This document shows positions 14,801 through 21,909 of a stretch of DNA of 23,720 bases, piece after piece (the first letter of the stretch is position 1; every line of letters starts with the position of its first letter). The notes beneath the pieces are model-generated. The model worked only from the letters and a program-made list of their open reading frames with translations, had not been told where the DNA came from and ran no database searches. The position numbers and the translations under genes were made by a program. Origin of the DNA: a virus; the IMG/VR virus record IMGVR_UViG_3300017756_000110, positions 1-23,720 of that record, one strand, 5' to 3'.

Positions 14801-17640
14801 GGAAAATCGACCAACGACGTGAAGAAGACCTCAAGAAAGCACATCGTATGTTGGTAGCACAAGTTGCACCGATGATTAAAGAAAAAATGCTTGAGGCTGA
14901 CCCTACCGCTTTTGACCCAAACGACCCGCAAAAATTCATTGACAACAATGCACGCATGTTCCGTGATGCACAACGATACATTACGCATGTACCGCACGAT
15001 GTACACGGATTGCAAACACTTGGTTATGGTCTTTCATTTGATGATATAACGTACGACAAACCCCCTGCAAACGGTAACTTCCATCAAAACGTAGCATCGC
15101 ATTTACAAGAGCATGGATTCCAAGTAGACGGTAACATGAGCGTGGAAGAAGTGCTTGAAGCACTGGCGTTACCAAAGACTCCCGAAATGAAAGAACATGC
15201 TCGTTCAATTATCGACAGGTCAAATGAAATGAACACACCATTGTTTGCTTCTACAGTCAATCAACTATTGATGCATGGTAACATAACGGATTTGCACAAC
15301 AGTGACATTACACACCTTCACGATGAAAGTATACTTGGACAAGATGACAAAGACTTGAACGATGCAATGCGTTTCTCAAAGTTGGCTCAAGAAAATGGGT
15401 ATCATGGTGCGCTCGATACCATTTATTCGGAAGTCAAGAAACCAAGTGCCTTCAAATCGTTCCCTCAACTACACTCATTGCCACGTCGTGTAAAGCAACT
15501 TATGGGTGGTTCATTCACAGCACTGGCTGATGCAAACGGATTAGAGATGGTTGAAAATGATGTACATGGTGCTCAACAATACAAGCGTGGTTCATCAGGA
15601 AAAGGTCTTCCTCAAATCGCCGCTACGACACGAAACAATTTGGACACGATATTGCATTACAATCCAATGGTTGAACAGGAAGGACGAATGGAACAACCCA
15701 CAACTTCCATCAGTGCAAGACCCGGCATGACACAAGTGCCTGTTGGTGCGCCTAATCCTAACAATTACAGTATCTTTGATACGTTTGATGCAGGTGGACA
15801 TCACGGTGGATGGCTCGCTGCGCCATCGGTTGGTGTTGATTTTACAGCCGATGGTCAAATGGTAGCAGGTACAAACGTCGAAGAGGGGCTGTATCATTCT
15901 GTACCACACGAACTTACCGATATGGTACATGGTAAAGATATCCGAGAACAGGTATGGGATAATGCCCCACCACCAAGAGAGAGCAATCTACCTATCTTTG
16001 GTCTTGACCCTGAAACGTTCCTACCAATTGGACAAGACCCAAACAAATTGGCTCTTAATGAAATGACGGAGTTTATTCAAGGTATGCTTAATCCTGATGA
16101 GTTGTTGATGAAAGAAGAAGACCCACAGTGGACTCCTTTGATTCGACCAATGCATCGCATCTTTGAGATGAGCGACTTAGAACACCTACGTGGGTTTAGT
16201 GGTTCATGGGTTGTATCAAAATGGTACGACGGCAAACGTGTCATGCTCATCAAGAACGGTGATGAAGTCACTGCCTTGAATGAGAAGGGTAAGAAGGTCG
16301 GTCTTCGCAAGAACCACCGTGAAGCACTGGTGAAGGTAAGCGACAAAAACTACGCTATTGACGGAATTATGGGAGATGAAGACCTCAATATCATTGATAT
16401 TATCAATTACGACAACAATGACATCAGCGACATGCTGTTGTTTGAGCGTGTCAAAATTCTTCGCTCACAGTTTGAAAGCCACGAGAATGTCATTGTACCC
16501 GGACCACACGATACGAAAATGACAGACAATGAGGGCTTGAAAGAATCTGTCAAGCGAATGCAAGATGACCATGATAACATCTTGTTGCGTGATTCTAAAT
16601 CGACATACATGAAAGGTGAGTATCGACACCCAAAGTGGATATTGTATCGACCGACTCGTGACTACAACTTCATTGTACTTGACCGACGAGGTAATGGACC
16701 GTACACATACCAATTGGGTGCAGGTCCACTGCTTGATGATGAAGGACTGCAAAACCGAGCCGTTACAATTGAAGGTAAGCACTACATGGACATAGGTACA
16801 GCACGACGTGAGCAAAAGGCATACAAGGTTGGTGACATTGTACGAGCATCGGTAAGTGGTATTACCAAGAAGACTCGTGGTGAGAAAAATGTCTACACCG
16901 TACAGATTCGTCAAATCGAAGGTGAGGGTGAGGGTGAAGGTCCAGCGAGCACCGAGTCGCTTGACTTGCTAACCAAAGGTTACCTACCTATCAATATCCC
17001 ACACGACGTTGAATACGACGAGCATGGTTTACATGTTATTCTAAAGGACATTGATACTGTAACGTACCAAGTTGATGAAATCGGTGATATGTGGTACGTG
17101 CATTCTCCAGTGAGTACAATGGGCGATTTGTATAAAAACGACTACAGCGTAACACTGGCTGAAAGCCTACAGCCGTTTTGGAGTCCACTTGCCCCGCTTT
17201 TGTTTAGTGGCCAATTGCAAAAGGAGTCAAAGGTCGAAGACCTCGAAATGCCAAAGAAGCCATCACCAAAGCGTGTTGAGGAAAATTCAGTAGGTATCAT
17301 CGAAGAAGATGATGAGAATATCTTACTCAAACCCGAAGACAAGAAAAAAGCATTGGAAGTTATTGTACGTACATTGGATAAACTTGCGAAAGAACGTATG
17401 ACATGGACTGGACCGAAAGGACTGGGTATTGATTTAGGAACACCCGTCGAATCCCCTGCTGGCCCTACACAATTAACAGATGAAGAAAATCTACCTGACT
17501 ATCATCCACGAGTCGATGATATTGAGCCTAAGAAAAAGAAAAAACCGCAACACTTCAAGCCTGTTGAAACAGATACCGAAGAGGGCGAACACCTTAGTTT
17601 AGAATTCAAAGACGATGAACCTGTACTTTCCAAAGTATAG
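11893..17640 (+). CDS. Giant 1915-residue protein with degenerate DNA-ligase-like nucleotidyltransferase domain
   Basis: ATG 11893 is chosen over an upstream in-frame GTG (11839) because GGTGA (11884-11888) is four bases before it. Residues 1-1400 are not recognised; they are His/Asp-rich, with a coiled coil near 913-960. Residues about 1415-1600 follow the order of ATP-dependent DNA ligase motifs: I, SKWYDGKR (K1443, D1446, R1449); III, AIDGIM (D1490); IIIa, IIDIINYDNND then LLFERVKIL (E1518, R1519); IV, DNILLRD then Y1572; V, W1582-ILYRP. The usual catalytic Lys two before the Asp of motif I is Trp1444. The Glu of motifs III and IV is absent or altered, so activity is doubtful. An OB-fold-like segment (VGDIVRASVSGI, about 1646-1657) follows. 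The tail is low complexity, with GEGEGEG and a Lys-rich run. Likely a virion or maturation protein; function inferred weakly. Confidence 0.9.
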   Translation: MSYDQLDIASADLLKSLDDKLDLERNAAEYIIAWQSMQKAPSEIIYTSLFSIADAIIKEKKEEGEDKFEYEYDTGTDTGAGLLLNTQDTQDDLTNHIWVDGLQRGKKNADHHSVWPVYRPTAGHPYKEYHFPFHPANHPLLRMHSVTGMPHYVEMLRAHTLGGYMDEEKEMEKDYLSELSKEKHPLMFGFQPEGTDKTFKLLGSILQNGSMLSHQKDLYQRDFQRWKKQNTEREDEYLAMGMTPKDVFQKLREDHFEDRARQWVSEDTVLDDNYKIHPTALGHHGYMLGLEWLSPEERTAVMKGMREGVDDNHLIELPNGQKVPSARFTHNAIMRKTPEMNWAVRSPRMLGRNASLRLEDNDTDYEASESGRFLQSGVAKGAHLPYGSNDESIADIILNEINELYDGMREDGEDNYKTPMKFLPRLNLHKTGELPELEWEQLKDAERAQFGKKTMEVDHARLPIEDVLYMAGFHPKTRELLSMHPVYGKMDGPLVPLDWIENIEEDASSSMNLHQQEKNIRKHLSFLKAVHGPAPSEDKPSYWRTSEDGRHTYGLGSFWSKPFQGIGGAGMTLPTYNEIIHATTSDDDSVSLLGEMHDFGKSGEKTVIVPNQNNVSLGAHFMPEHSQQHGHYDKNVEKYIYHNAPKLIQNVLSPSNVSRPSPSASSKSGYKEGKTTKNNFTEHKSSLSAPYEYAIRHMTDGERKDLFENQPHLKAFNSVLTRNPFIHHGSYRNYAPYGSDKHIVNNAQDIHKLIMQLGRFNHLNNPTEKSVISFNDFIRDAQPVSGGETTEDMLAYLGWGVPSPSFGKVKDYLQSSAQREGLRFLTEISKTIQSTNPKAIMEYLEKEDFEDLYQRLGFAKNTDAPVKQLVDNFLDDVLFNLSNRSRSFKHKKPTLLDAVTSGLSFGGALPAFEQEEKLQAEVDDLNQRMVEADDIDKPLIQQQLSQKVAELTSLQQQAIESTQGKMTSHWKIDQRREEDLKKAHRMLVAQVAPMIKEKMLEADPTAFDPNDPQKFIDNNARMFRDAQRYITHVPHDVHGLQTLGYGLSFDDITYDKPPANGNFHQNVASHLQEHGFQVDGNMSVEEVLEALALPKTPEMKEHARSIIDRSNEMNTPLFASTVNQLLMHGNITDLHNSDITHLHDESILGQDDKDLNDAMRFSKLAQENGYHGALDTIYSEVKKPSAFKSFPQLHSLPRRVKQLMGGSFTALADANGLEMVENDVHGAQQYKRGSSGKGLPQIAATTRNNLDTILHYNPMVEQEGRMEQPTTSISARPGMTQVPVGAPNPNNYSIFDTFDAGGHHGGWLAAPSVGVDFTADGQMVAGTNVEEGLYHSVPHELTDMVHGKDIREQVWDNAPPPRESNLPIFGLDPETFLPIGQDPNKLALNEMTEFIQGMLNPDELLMKEEDPQWTPLIRPMHRIFEMSDLEHLRGFSGSWVVSKWYDGKRVMLIKNGDEVTALNEKGKKVGLRKNHREALVKVSDKNYAIDGIMGDEDLNIIDIINYDNNDISDMLLFERVKILRSQFESHENVIVPGPHDTKMTDNEGLKESVKRMQDDHDNILLRDSKSTYMKGEYRHPKWILYRPTRDYNFIVLDRRGNGPYTYQLGAGPLLDDEGLQNRAVTIEGKHYMDIGTARREQKAYKVGDIVRASVSGITKKTRGEKNVYTVQIRQIEGEGEGEGPASTESLDLLTKGYLPINIPHDVEYDEHGLHVILKDIDTVTYQVDEIGDMWYVHSPVSTMGDLYKNDYSVTLAESLQPFWSPLAPLLFSGQLQKESKVEDLEMPKKPSPKRVEENSVGIIEEDDENILLKPEDKKKALEVIVRTLDKLAKERMTWTGPKGLGIDLGTPVESPAGPTQLTDEENLPDYHPRVDDIEPKKKKKPQHFKPVETDTEEGEHLSLEFKDDEPVLSKV
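16140..16980 (+). other. Ligase-like nucleotidyltransferase plus OB-like region of the giant protein
   Basis: The segment runs from IRPMHRIFEMSDL to about GEGEGEG. Order and spacing of motifs I, III, IIIa, IV and V agree with covalent nucleotidyltransferases, but motif I reads KWYDGKR (K at minus 3, not minus 2, of the Asp), motif III reads DGI instead of DGE, motif IV reads DNILLR instead of EG..(L/V)K, and motif V reads WILYR instead of W-x-K-x-K. Confidence 0.65.
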
Positions 17641-17646
17641 TACGGG

Positions 17647-17654
17647 TTTAAATA
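17647..17654 (+). promoter_or_regulatory. TATA-like box for the protease-capsid operon
   Basis: TTTAAATA is centred about 28 bases before ATG 17679, in the only 38-base gap between the giant gene and the protease. Archaeal TATA boxes lie about 26-28 bases before the transcription start, so the mRNA would begin at or just before the ATG. No Shine-Dalgarno site precedes this ATG, consistent with a leaderless transcript. Confidence 0.6.
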
Positions 17655-17678
17655 TGGTTACAAAGAATCGTTAGTTCA

Positions 17679-19058
17679 ATGCTGACGCTAAAGCGACCTT
17701 CTATGGACATCACTCTTCTCAAGAGTGGGTCTGACTTGGTTGTTGCAGGTTATGCATCGGTTGAACTTGTCGATAAGCAAGGCGACCTTATTACTCGTGG
17801 TGCTCTAAAGGATGCATTTGACGGGTTCATGAAGAGTGAGAAGTACCGCAACGTACAACTGGCTCACTCAAACATCCAAGTTGGTGAAGTCTTGGATTCT
17901 TACGTAGACAGCAATGGCCGAATGTGGAAGTCCGAATGTGACGACACTGGCATGTTTGTTGTTGTTCAACTCCGCAATGATATTGAGAAGGCTCGTGAAG
18001 TAGCCGCCGAGATTCGCAAGGGTAACCTTCGTGGATTCTCAATTGGAGGACAAGCATTCAAGCGAGTGCGAAAGTCTGACAACATCAAAGGCGACTACCA
18101 AGAGATTTCAAAAATGGAATTGCACGAAATTACGATTTGTGAGAAGGGTATTAACCCTGAAGCACAATTCAGTATACTAAAGGAGGACACAAATATGACA
18201 AATGAAGTTGATTTGAACAGCGTTATGGAACGATTAGAAGCCCGACTTGATGCAATGGAAAAGGGAGAAATTCCTCCTCAACTCCGTGAGCATATCAAGG
18301 ATAAGAAAGATGACGAACCAAAAGAAGAAAAGAAAGATGGTGAAGACATGAAAGAAGAAAAGAAAGATGACGACAAAATGGCGTACATGAAAGGTGAAGA
18401 ATTTGGTGATGTAATTACATCCGAATACCTCAACTGGATGGAAGACACATTGAAGTCGGCTGGAGTCGATATTGGTACTGCTCGTGCTCACTTTGACGAC
18501 TTGGCTAAGGCTCAACTTGGTGGATTCGACAACCCTGACTCCGTTGACGGTGCTGATTACTTTGGTGGTCAAGTTCGTGGACGAGGACAAGAAGGCGGTT
18601 CTCCTTCCACTGGTGCTATCTCCGCACTCACAGCAGGTGGCGGTAAGCAACCTGCCGGCGCAATGGGTCCAGCACAACTCTCAAAGAGTTACCTCAATGA
18701 AGGTAATGTTTCCCCAGCCGACATTGAGAATGCATACGAAGTATACAAGGCTGCATCTATGGAGCAAAACTTCCGTAACAACTTGGAAGCAAACTTTTCC
18801 CAGCGACTTGCAAAGGAACTCGAAATCGAGAAGCAAGAAGCAGACCGAAGCACCTTTGATGCTCGTGGACCTCTTGAAGAAGTCCTCAAGTCAATCGGTA
18901 GCCTCTCCGAGCGCATTGATAACTTGAGCACCGAGAGCCACACCATCGCTAAGTCTGCTTCCTCCGCAAATGTTGAGATACCATCAACCCAAGACTTGGG
19001 TAACATGTCATGGGATGAGGTACACAACCTTGCAAGCAAAACGTTGAGGGGAGCCTGA
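17679..19058 (+). CDS. Prohead maturation protease fused to scaffold domain
   Basis: 459 residues. The N-terminal ~165 residues are a U35/HK97-type prohead protease: VAGYASVELVDKQGDLI (22-38), LAHS with H63, GFSIGG with S121, and ELHEITICEKGINPEA with E150, giving the expected His/Ser/Glu set. It should cleave scaffold and coat N-termini during maturation. From about residue 173 the protein is scaffold-like: a short coiled coil, a highly charged KKDDEPKEEKKD stretch (about 209-232), helical Gln/Glu-rich text, and C-terminal NMSWDEVHNLA. An internal ATG (18195) with strong Shine-Dalgarno probably also makes the scaffold alone. The start at 17679 lacks an SD; ATG 17703 is an alternative. The capsid gene follows. 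Confidence 0.93.
   Translation: MLTLKRPSMDITLLKSGSDLVVAGYASVELVDKQGDLITRGALKDAFDGFMKSEKYRNVQLAHSNIQVGEVLDSYVDSNGRMWKSECDDTGMFVVVQLRNDIEKAREVAAEIRKGNLRGFSIGGQAFKRVRKSDNIKGDYQEISKMELHEITICEKGINPEAQFSILKEDTNMTNEVDLNSVMERLEARLDAMEKGEIPPQLREHIKDKKDDEPKEEKKDGEDMKEEKKDDDKMAYMKGEEFGDVITSEYLNWMEDTLKSAGVDIGTARAHFDDLAKAQLGGFDNPDSVDGADYFGGQVRGRGQEGGSPSTGAISALTAGGGKQPAGAMGPAQLSKSYLNEGNVSPADIENAYEVYKAASMEQNFRNNLEANFSQRLAKELEIEKQEADRSTFDARGPLEEVLKSIGSLSERIDNLSTESHTIAKSASSANVEIPSTQDLGNMSWDEVHNLASKTLRGA
18180..18186 (+). promoter_or_regulatory. Internal Shine-Dalgarno site for nested scaffold
   Basis: AAGGAGG lies eight bases before the in-frame ATG 18195, inside the protease-scaffold gene. It is the strongest SD match in the region and falls exactly after the protease domain ends. 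Confidence 0.65.
18195..19058 (+). CDS. Nested scaffold protein (internal start in protease gene)
   Basis: 287 residues sharing frame and stop with the protease-scaffold gene, starting at M173 (MTNEVDLNSVMERLEARL). The preceding AAGGAGG with 8-base spacing should start translation efficiently. Phage lambda C/Nu3 is the classic precedent for an independent scaffold made from within a protease gene. The product would hold the coiled coil, the acidic/Lys-rich stretch and the C-terminal NMSW motif, without protease. It would be needed in far more copies than the protease. Support is from sequence only. Confidence 0.6.
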   Translation: MTNEVDLNSVMERLEARLDAMEKGEIPPQLREHIKDKKDDEPKEEKKDGEDMKEEKKDDDKMAYMKGEEFGDVITSEYLNWMEDTLKSAGVDIGTARAHFDDLAKAQLGGFDNPDSVDGADYFGGQVRGRGQEGGSPSTGAISALTAGGGKQPAGAMGPAQLSKSYLNEGNVSPADIENAYEVYKAASMEQNFRNNLEANFSQRLAKELEIEKQEADRSTFDARGPLEEVLKSIGSLSERIDNLSTESHTIAKSASSANVEIPSTQDLGNMSWDEVHNLASKTLRGA

Positions 19059-19076
19059 AATTAGGAGTTGAAGAAT

Positions 19077-20177
19077 ATGGCAAGAGATTACATCCGAAGC
19101 ATTACAGACATGGAACGATATTACTACGGCGCAGGTAACGCCATGGGTTACTCCTACTCCGGTAGCGAGTTGCTCAAGGCTGACGCACCTATGCTGTCTA
19201 CGACCGCAGGTACATACCAAGCAATCTACGGACGCAAGGTTTGGAGCCAGTTGAACCAAGAGTTCAACGCTTTCTCCATTCTACCAAAGCGACCGTGGGA
19301 GCGCAGTGGATGGCGAGTCATCACCGAGCGACCTTCTTTCACAGTTGGTGGCGGTGTTGCAGAAAACGCTACACTACCTGATACCACCAAGCCTACCTTC
19401 CAGCACATTGCAGCCAAGCCAAAGACAATTGTCCACACATTTGACATGAGCGAAACTGCAATGTTCCTTGCTGACAAGGACGATGGACTTGGTGACATCC
19501 GAAGCATCCTCAAGGAAGAGATGGGTAAGCACCACGCTGAACACATCAACCGAATGATGACTGCTGACAAGGCAACCACCGCAGGGAACGATTTCGAGTC
19601 TCTCGACCGTGTTACTACTGGAGCATCCGCTTCTGCTAACGAGGACATTTACAGCATCGACCGAAGTGCAAACTCTTGGTCCCTCGCTGAACACAACGAG
19701 AACAGTGGTACAGACCGTGTGCTCTCCCTCGACCACCTTGACGACCTCTTCCAAAAGATTTGGACTCGTGGTGGTAACCCGAAGGTTATCCTTACTGGAT
19801 ATGACACACTCATGCGTCTACAGCAACTCCTCCAGTCGCAACAGCGATTCATGGAAGAGAAGCGTGTCACCCCTACCTACAACGGTGTAAAGGGTGTACC
19901 CGGTATCGAGGCAGGTTTCATCGTTGCAACATACAACGGTGTCCCAATCATTCCTTCCAAGGATGTACAAACTGACACTCTAAGTCGTATGTACTTCCTC
20001 GACACTGACTATCTTTACTTCTCTACTGCAATCCCTACGCAGTACTTTGAGTCCGGAATTGAAACTGGCGACCCATTCGCTATCAACCGTCTTGGACAAG
20101 AAGGTATGTACCGCACAATGGGAGAACTTTGGACTACTTTCTTTGGAGGTCACGGTTCCGTTCGGGATTTGAAGTGA
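19077..20177 (+). CDS. Major capsid protein, HK97 fold
   Basis: 366 residues. ATG 19077 has GGAG nine bases upstream and is preferred over TTG 19068. HK97-type features: an N-terminal helical arm, a β-rich E-loop-like region (PSFTVGGGVAENATLPDTT), a spine-helix region (DIRSILKEEMGKHHAEHINRM), the P-domain text VILTGYDTLMRLQQLLQ, and the A-domain text YNGVPIIPSKDV, MYFLDTDYLYF. It forms the icosahedral shell, with scaffold encoded directly upstream. Lysine is written almost only AAG and C-ending codons are common, unlike most neighbours, as expected for a very highly expressed gene. Whether the protease removes an N-terminal segment is not clear from sequence. Confidence 0.93.
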   Translation: MARDYIRSITDMERYYYGAGNAMGYSYSGSELLKADAPMLSTTAGTYQAIYGRKVWSQLNQEFNAFSILPKRPWERSGWRVITERPSFTVGGGVAENATLPDTTKPTFQHIAAKPKTIVHTFDMSETAMFLADKDDGLGDIRSILKEEMGKHHAEHINRMMTADKATTAGNDFESLDRVTTGASASANEDIYSIDRSANSWSLAEHNENSGTDRVLSLDHLDDLFQKIWTRGGNPKVILTGYDTLMRLQQLLQSQQRFMEEKRVTPTYNGVKGVPGIEAGFIVATYNGVPIIPSKDVQTDTLSRMYFLDTDYLYFSTAIPTQYFESGIETGDPFAINRLGQEGMYRTMGELWTTFFGGHGSVRDLK

Positions 20178-20203
20178 GAAAAAAATTACGGAGATGATGA
20201 AAA

Positions 20204-20689
20204 ATGGTAGCAACAACAACAACAACAGAAAAAGGTCTAAGCATCAAAGTCGCTGATAGCGATTTTACACTTGTAGACATTCTTGTGGATTTGGACATGA
20301 GAACAGGAACACCAGTTGATGAAACAGGTTGGTTGAGTGGTAACGCAGGTGGTTCATACCCCGGTTCACTCACTGGTTTCACTGCACAAAACACCGATGG
20401 TAACGCAGTAGGTAGTCTACGAATGGTTACTTTCACAGTAAACATTGTACAAGCAACAACCGTTGAACCTTTGGTATTTTCAGCAGGTGCATCGAAAATC
20501 ATGGGAATTGTCGGACTCGCTTCCGCAACTTCCGCAAAAGATGTCACAGCAACAATGACCAACACAGGTAACGCAGGTGCAGATGCAACAGTCGCACCTC
20601 TTGCAACAACTGGTTCATTGCCTTGTCTTATCTTGGAATCAGAATCGGCAAATCAAGTAGTACAGGTAACTGTACTCCTACTCAACTGA
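20204..20689 (+). CDS. Small Thr/Ala-rich structural protein, decoration-like
   Basis: 161 residues, starting after GGAG (10 bases upstream). The N-terminus has an ACA repeat encoding TTTTT. The rest is Gly/Ala/Thr/Val-rich β-type sequence (VTFTVNIVQATTVEPLVF, VVQVTVLLLN) with almost no Cys or Lys. Position immediately after the capsid gene and composition fit a head decoration or minor capsid protein. No family signature is recognised, so this is inference from context. Confidence 0.85.
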   Translation: MVATTTTTEKGLSIKVADSDFTLVDILVDLDMRTGTPVDETGWLSGNAGGSYPGSLTGFTAQNTDGNAVGSLRMVTFTVNIVQATTVEPLVFSAGASKIMGIVGLASATSAKDVTATMTNTGNAGADATVAPLATTGSLPCLILESESANQVVQVTVLLLN

Positions 20690-20701
20690 TGGTGAGGTTC
20701 C

Positions 20702-21064
20702 TTGCCCACGGTAACCTACACTGGTCCGTTCTTTGAACGAAGACGCAGGGATTCACCTGAATCATGGATTCGGGAAAAGTCTGTACCAGTAACCCAAGAG
20801 TGGCTCAATGAGTGGCGACATTCGCTTCCATTGAAGCATTTCAGGATTGAAGGTGACGAAGGAGTTACCGTGGACGGTGAAAATGATGGCATTCCTGACT
20901 CCGGATGGAGTCGAAAGGATGTACTCAATTGGTTGGATGAACAAAACGTTGATACACCAAGTGGGTACATGACCAAAACGAAGGCACTTGAACTCGTTGA
21001 GGCACATCTAAACCCGTCCGAGGAAGAGGAAACAACAGAAGAAATTACAGGAGATGAAGAATAA
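20702..21064 (+). CDS. Small protein with SAP/HeH-like helical motif, TTG start
   Basis: 120 residues. No ATG precedes in frame; the TTG is supported by GGTGAGG four bases upstream. Residues 71-103 (RKDVLNWLDEQNVDTPSGYMTKTKALELVEAHL) have the helix-extension-helix pattern seen in SAP/LEM-like domains of phage head proteins; from memory and not verifiable here. The N-terminus is basic-aromatic (FFERRRRDS) and the C-terminus is acidic (EEEETTEEITGDEE). The stop overlaps the next start (TAATG). A head-completion or DNA-contacting role is possible. Confidence 0.82.
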   Translation: MPTVTYTGPFFERRRRDSPESWIREKSVPVTQEWLNEWRHSLPLKHFRIEGDEGVTVDGENDGIPDSGWSRKDVLNWLDEQNVDTPSGYMTKTKALELVEAHLNPSEEEETTEEITGDEE

Positions 21065-21390
21065 TGGCAGTAACAATTGACCCACGACCAACCGTATTTG
21101 GTGACCGAATGATAGTAACAGGCTCATACGCAGCAGGTGATAATGCAATCGACTTAAGCAGTATGCTCGCAAGTATTGACTTTGCAGGTGCAAATTCAAG
21201 CGGTCCTATTGACTCACGACCTATCACAGACACAGGTGGTACGAACGACGAACAGTTTGTAGTATTTGGAGTCGATGTACGAATTGATGGTACAACCGTT
21301 CGCCTTGCGGCTGGATTGGCTGATGCACCAGTCATCAATACAGCACCAACACAAGCGGGTACTTTCATTGCAATCGGTCGTCGCTCTTGA
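21064..21390 (+). CDS. Small β-rich structural protein
   Basis: 108 residues starting in a TAATG overlap with the upstream gene. Sequence is β-type, Gly/Ala/Asp/Ile-rich (MAVTIDPRPTVFGDRMIVTG, FVVFGVDVRIDGTTVRLAAG) and ends GTFIAIGRRS. Proteins of this kind after the capsid gene are often decoration or head-stabilising proteins, but I do not recognise a family. The stop TGA is followed immediately by the next gene's GGTGA. Confidence 0.83.
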   Translation: MAVTIDPRPTVFGDRMIVTGSYAAGDNAIDLSSMLASIDFAGANSSGPIDSRPITDTGGTNDEQFVVFGVDVRIDGTTVRLAAGLADAPVINTAPTQAGTFIAIGRRS

Positions 21391-21401
21391 GGTGACGACA
21401 C

Positions 21402-21605
21402 ATGGCATCACTAACTAAGGTTGGTTCAAAGATTATTGGACCTCTTTCACCAAAAGAGTTCAGTGACTTGAGCACGTTGGAAACAACCATCGACACCGCT
21501 ATACAAGCGGTAAGCGATGCGAGTGCAACCAACGCAGTGCTTGGTACTGAATGCATTACGGTGCTTGGTAACACGTTTATCGTCGTTCTTTACCAACTCG
21601 CTTGA
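21402..21605 (+). CDS. 67-residue hypothetical protein
   Basis: ATG 21402 follows GAGGTGA by six bases. The protein reads MASLTKVGSKIIGPLSPKEF, a Thr/Ala/Val-rich middle and ends ITVLGNTFIVVLYQLA; the last 20 residues are hydrophobic and might be a membrane-associated or buried β segment. It lies between small head proteins and has no recognised family. Its stop (TGA) directly precedes GGTGA of the next gene. Confidence 0.75.
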   Translation: MASLTKVGSKIIGPLSPKEFSDLSTLETTIDTAIQAVSDASATNAVLGTECITVLGNTFIVVLYQLA

Positions 21606-21614
21606 GGTGAGTAG

Positions 21615-21905
21615 GTGGGATTCGAGGTACGCAACATTGACCTAAGCGACATGGCTCGTGCTGGTAAAGAAGGCGTACGCTTTGACGTGAGTAACGTAGC
21701 CGACAAAAAAGACAGTCCCTTAGCAGGGGTAACGAGTGCTCAACGCAACCGTAATCGTCATATCGGTGATGTGCTTAACATCGGAGCAGGGACACGTTGC
21801 ACGCATTGCGGCTTTCTTCACTTTCTGTGGAGAGAAACCTGCGGGGCTTGCGACAAACCTATGGAATACAACTTAGGCCATCGAGATGAAACCAAACGAG
21901 CGTGA
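21615..21905 (+). CDS. Zinc-ribbon protein, GTG start
   Basis: 96 residues. GTG 21615 is supported by GAGGTGA four bases before it. The C-terminal half has C62-TH-C65 and C76-GA-C79 with ten residues between, a classic zinc-ribbon (RCTHCGFLHFLWRETCGACDK). The N-terminal 50 residues are charged and partly helical. It overlaps or abuts the next gene. Function unknown; a structural zinc finger in a virion assembly protein is a fair guess. Confidence 0.8.
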   Translation: MGFEVRNIDLSDMARAGKEGVRFDVSNVADKKDSPLAGVTSAQRNRNRHIGDVLNIGAGTRCTHCGFLHFLWRETCGACDKPMEYNLGHRDETKRA

Positions 21906-21909
21906 TTTA

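Noticed and set aside
17711-17727. 7-bp perfect hairpin CACTCTT/AAGAGTG near the protease start
   Set aside because: Short, inside coding sequence, and expected by chance at this length; no terminator-like T run follows.
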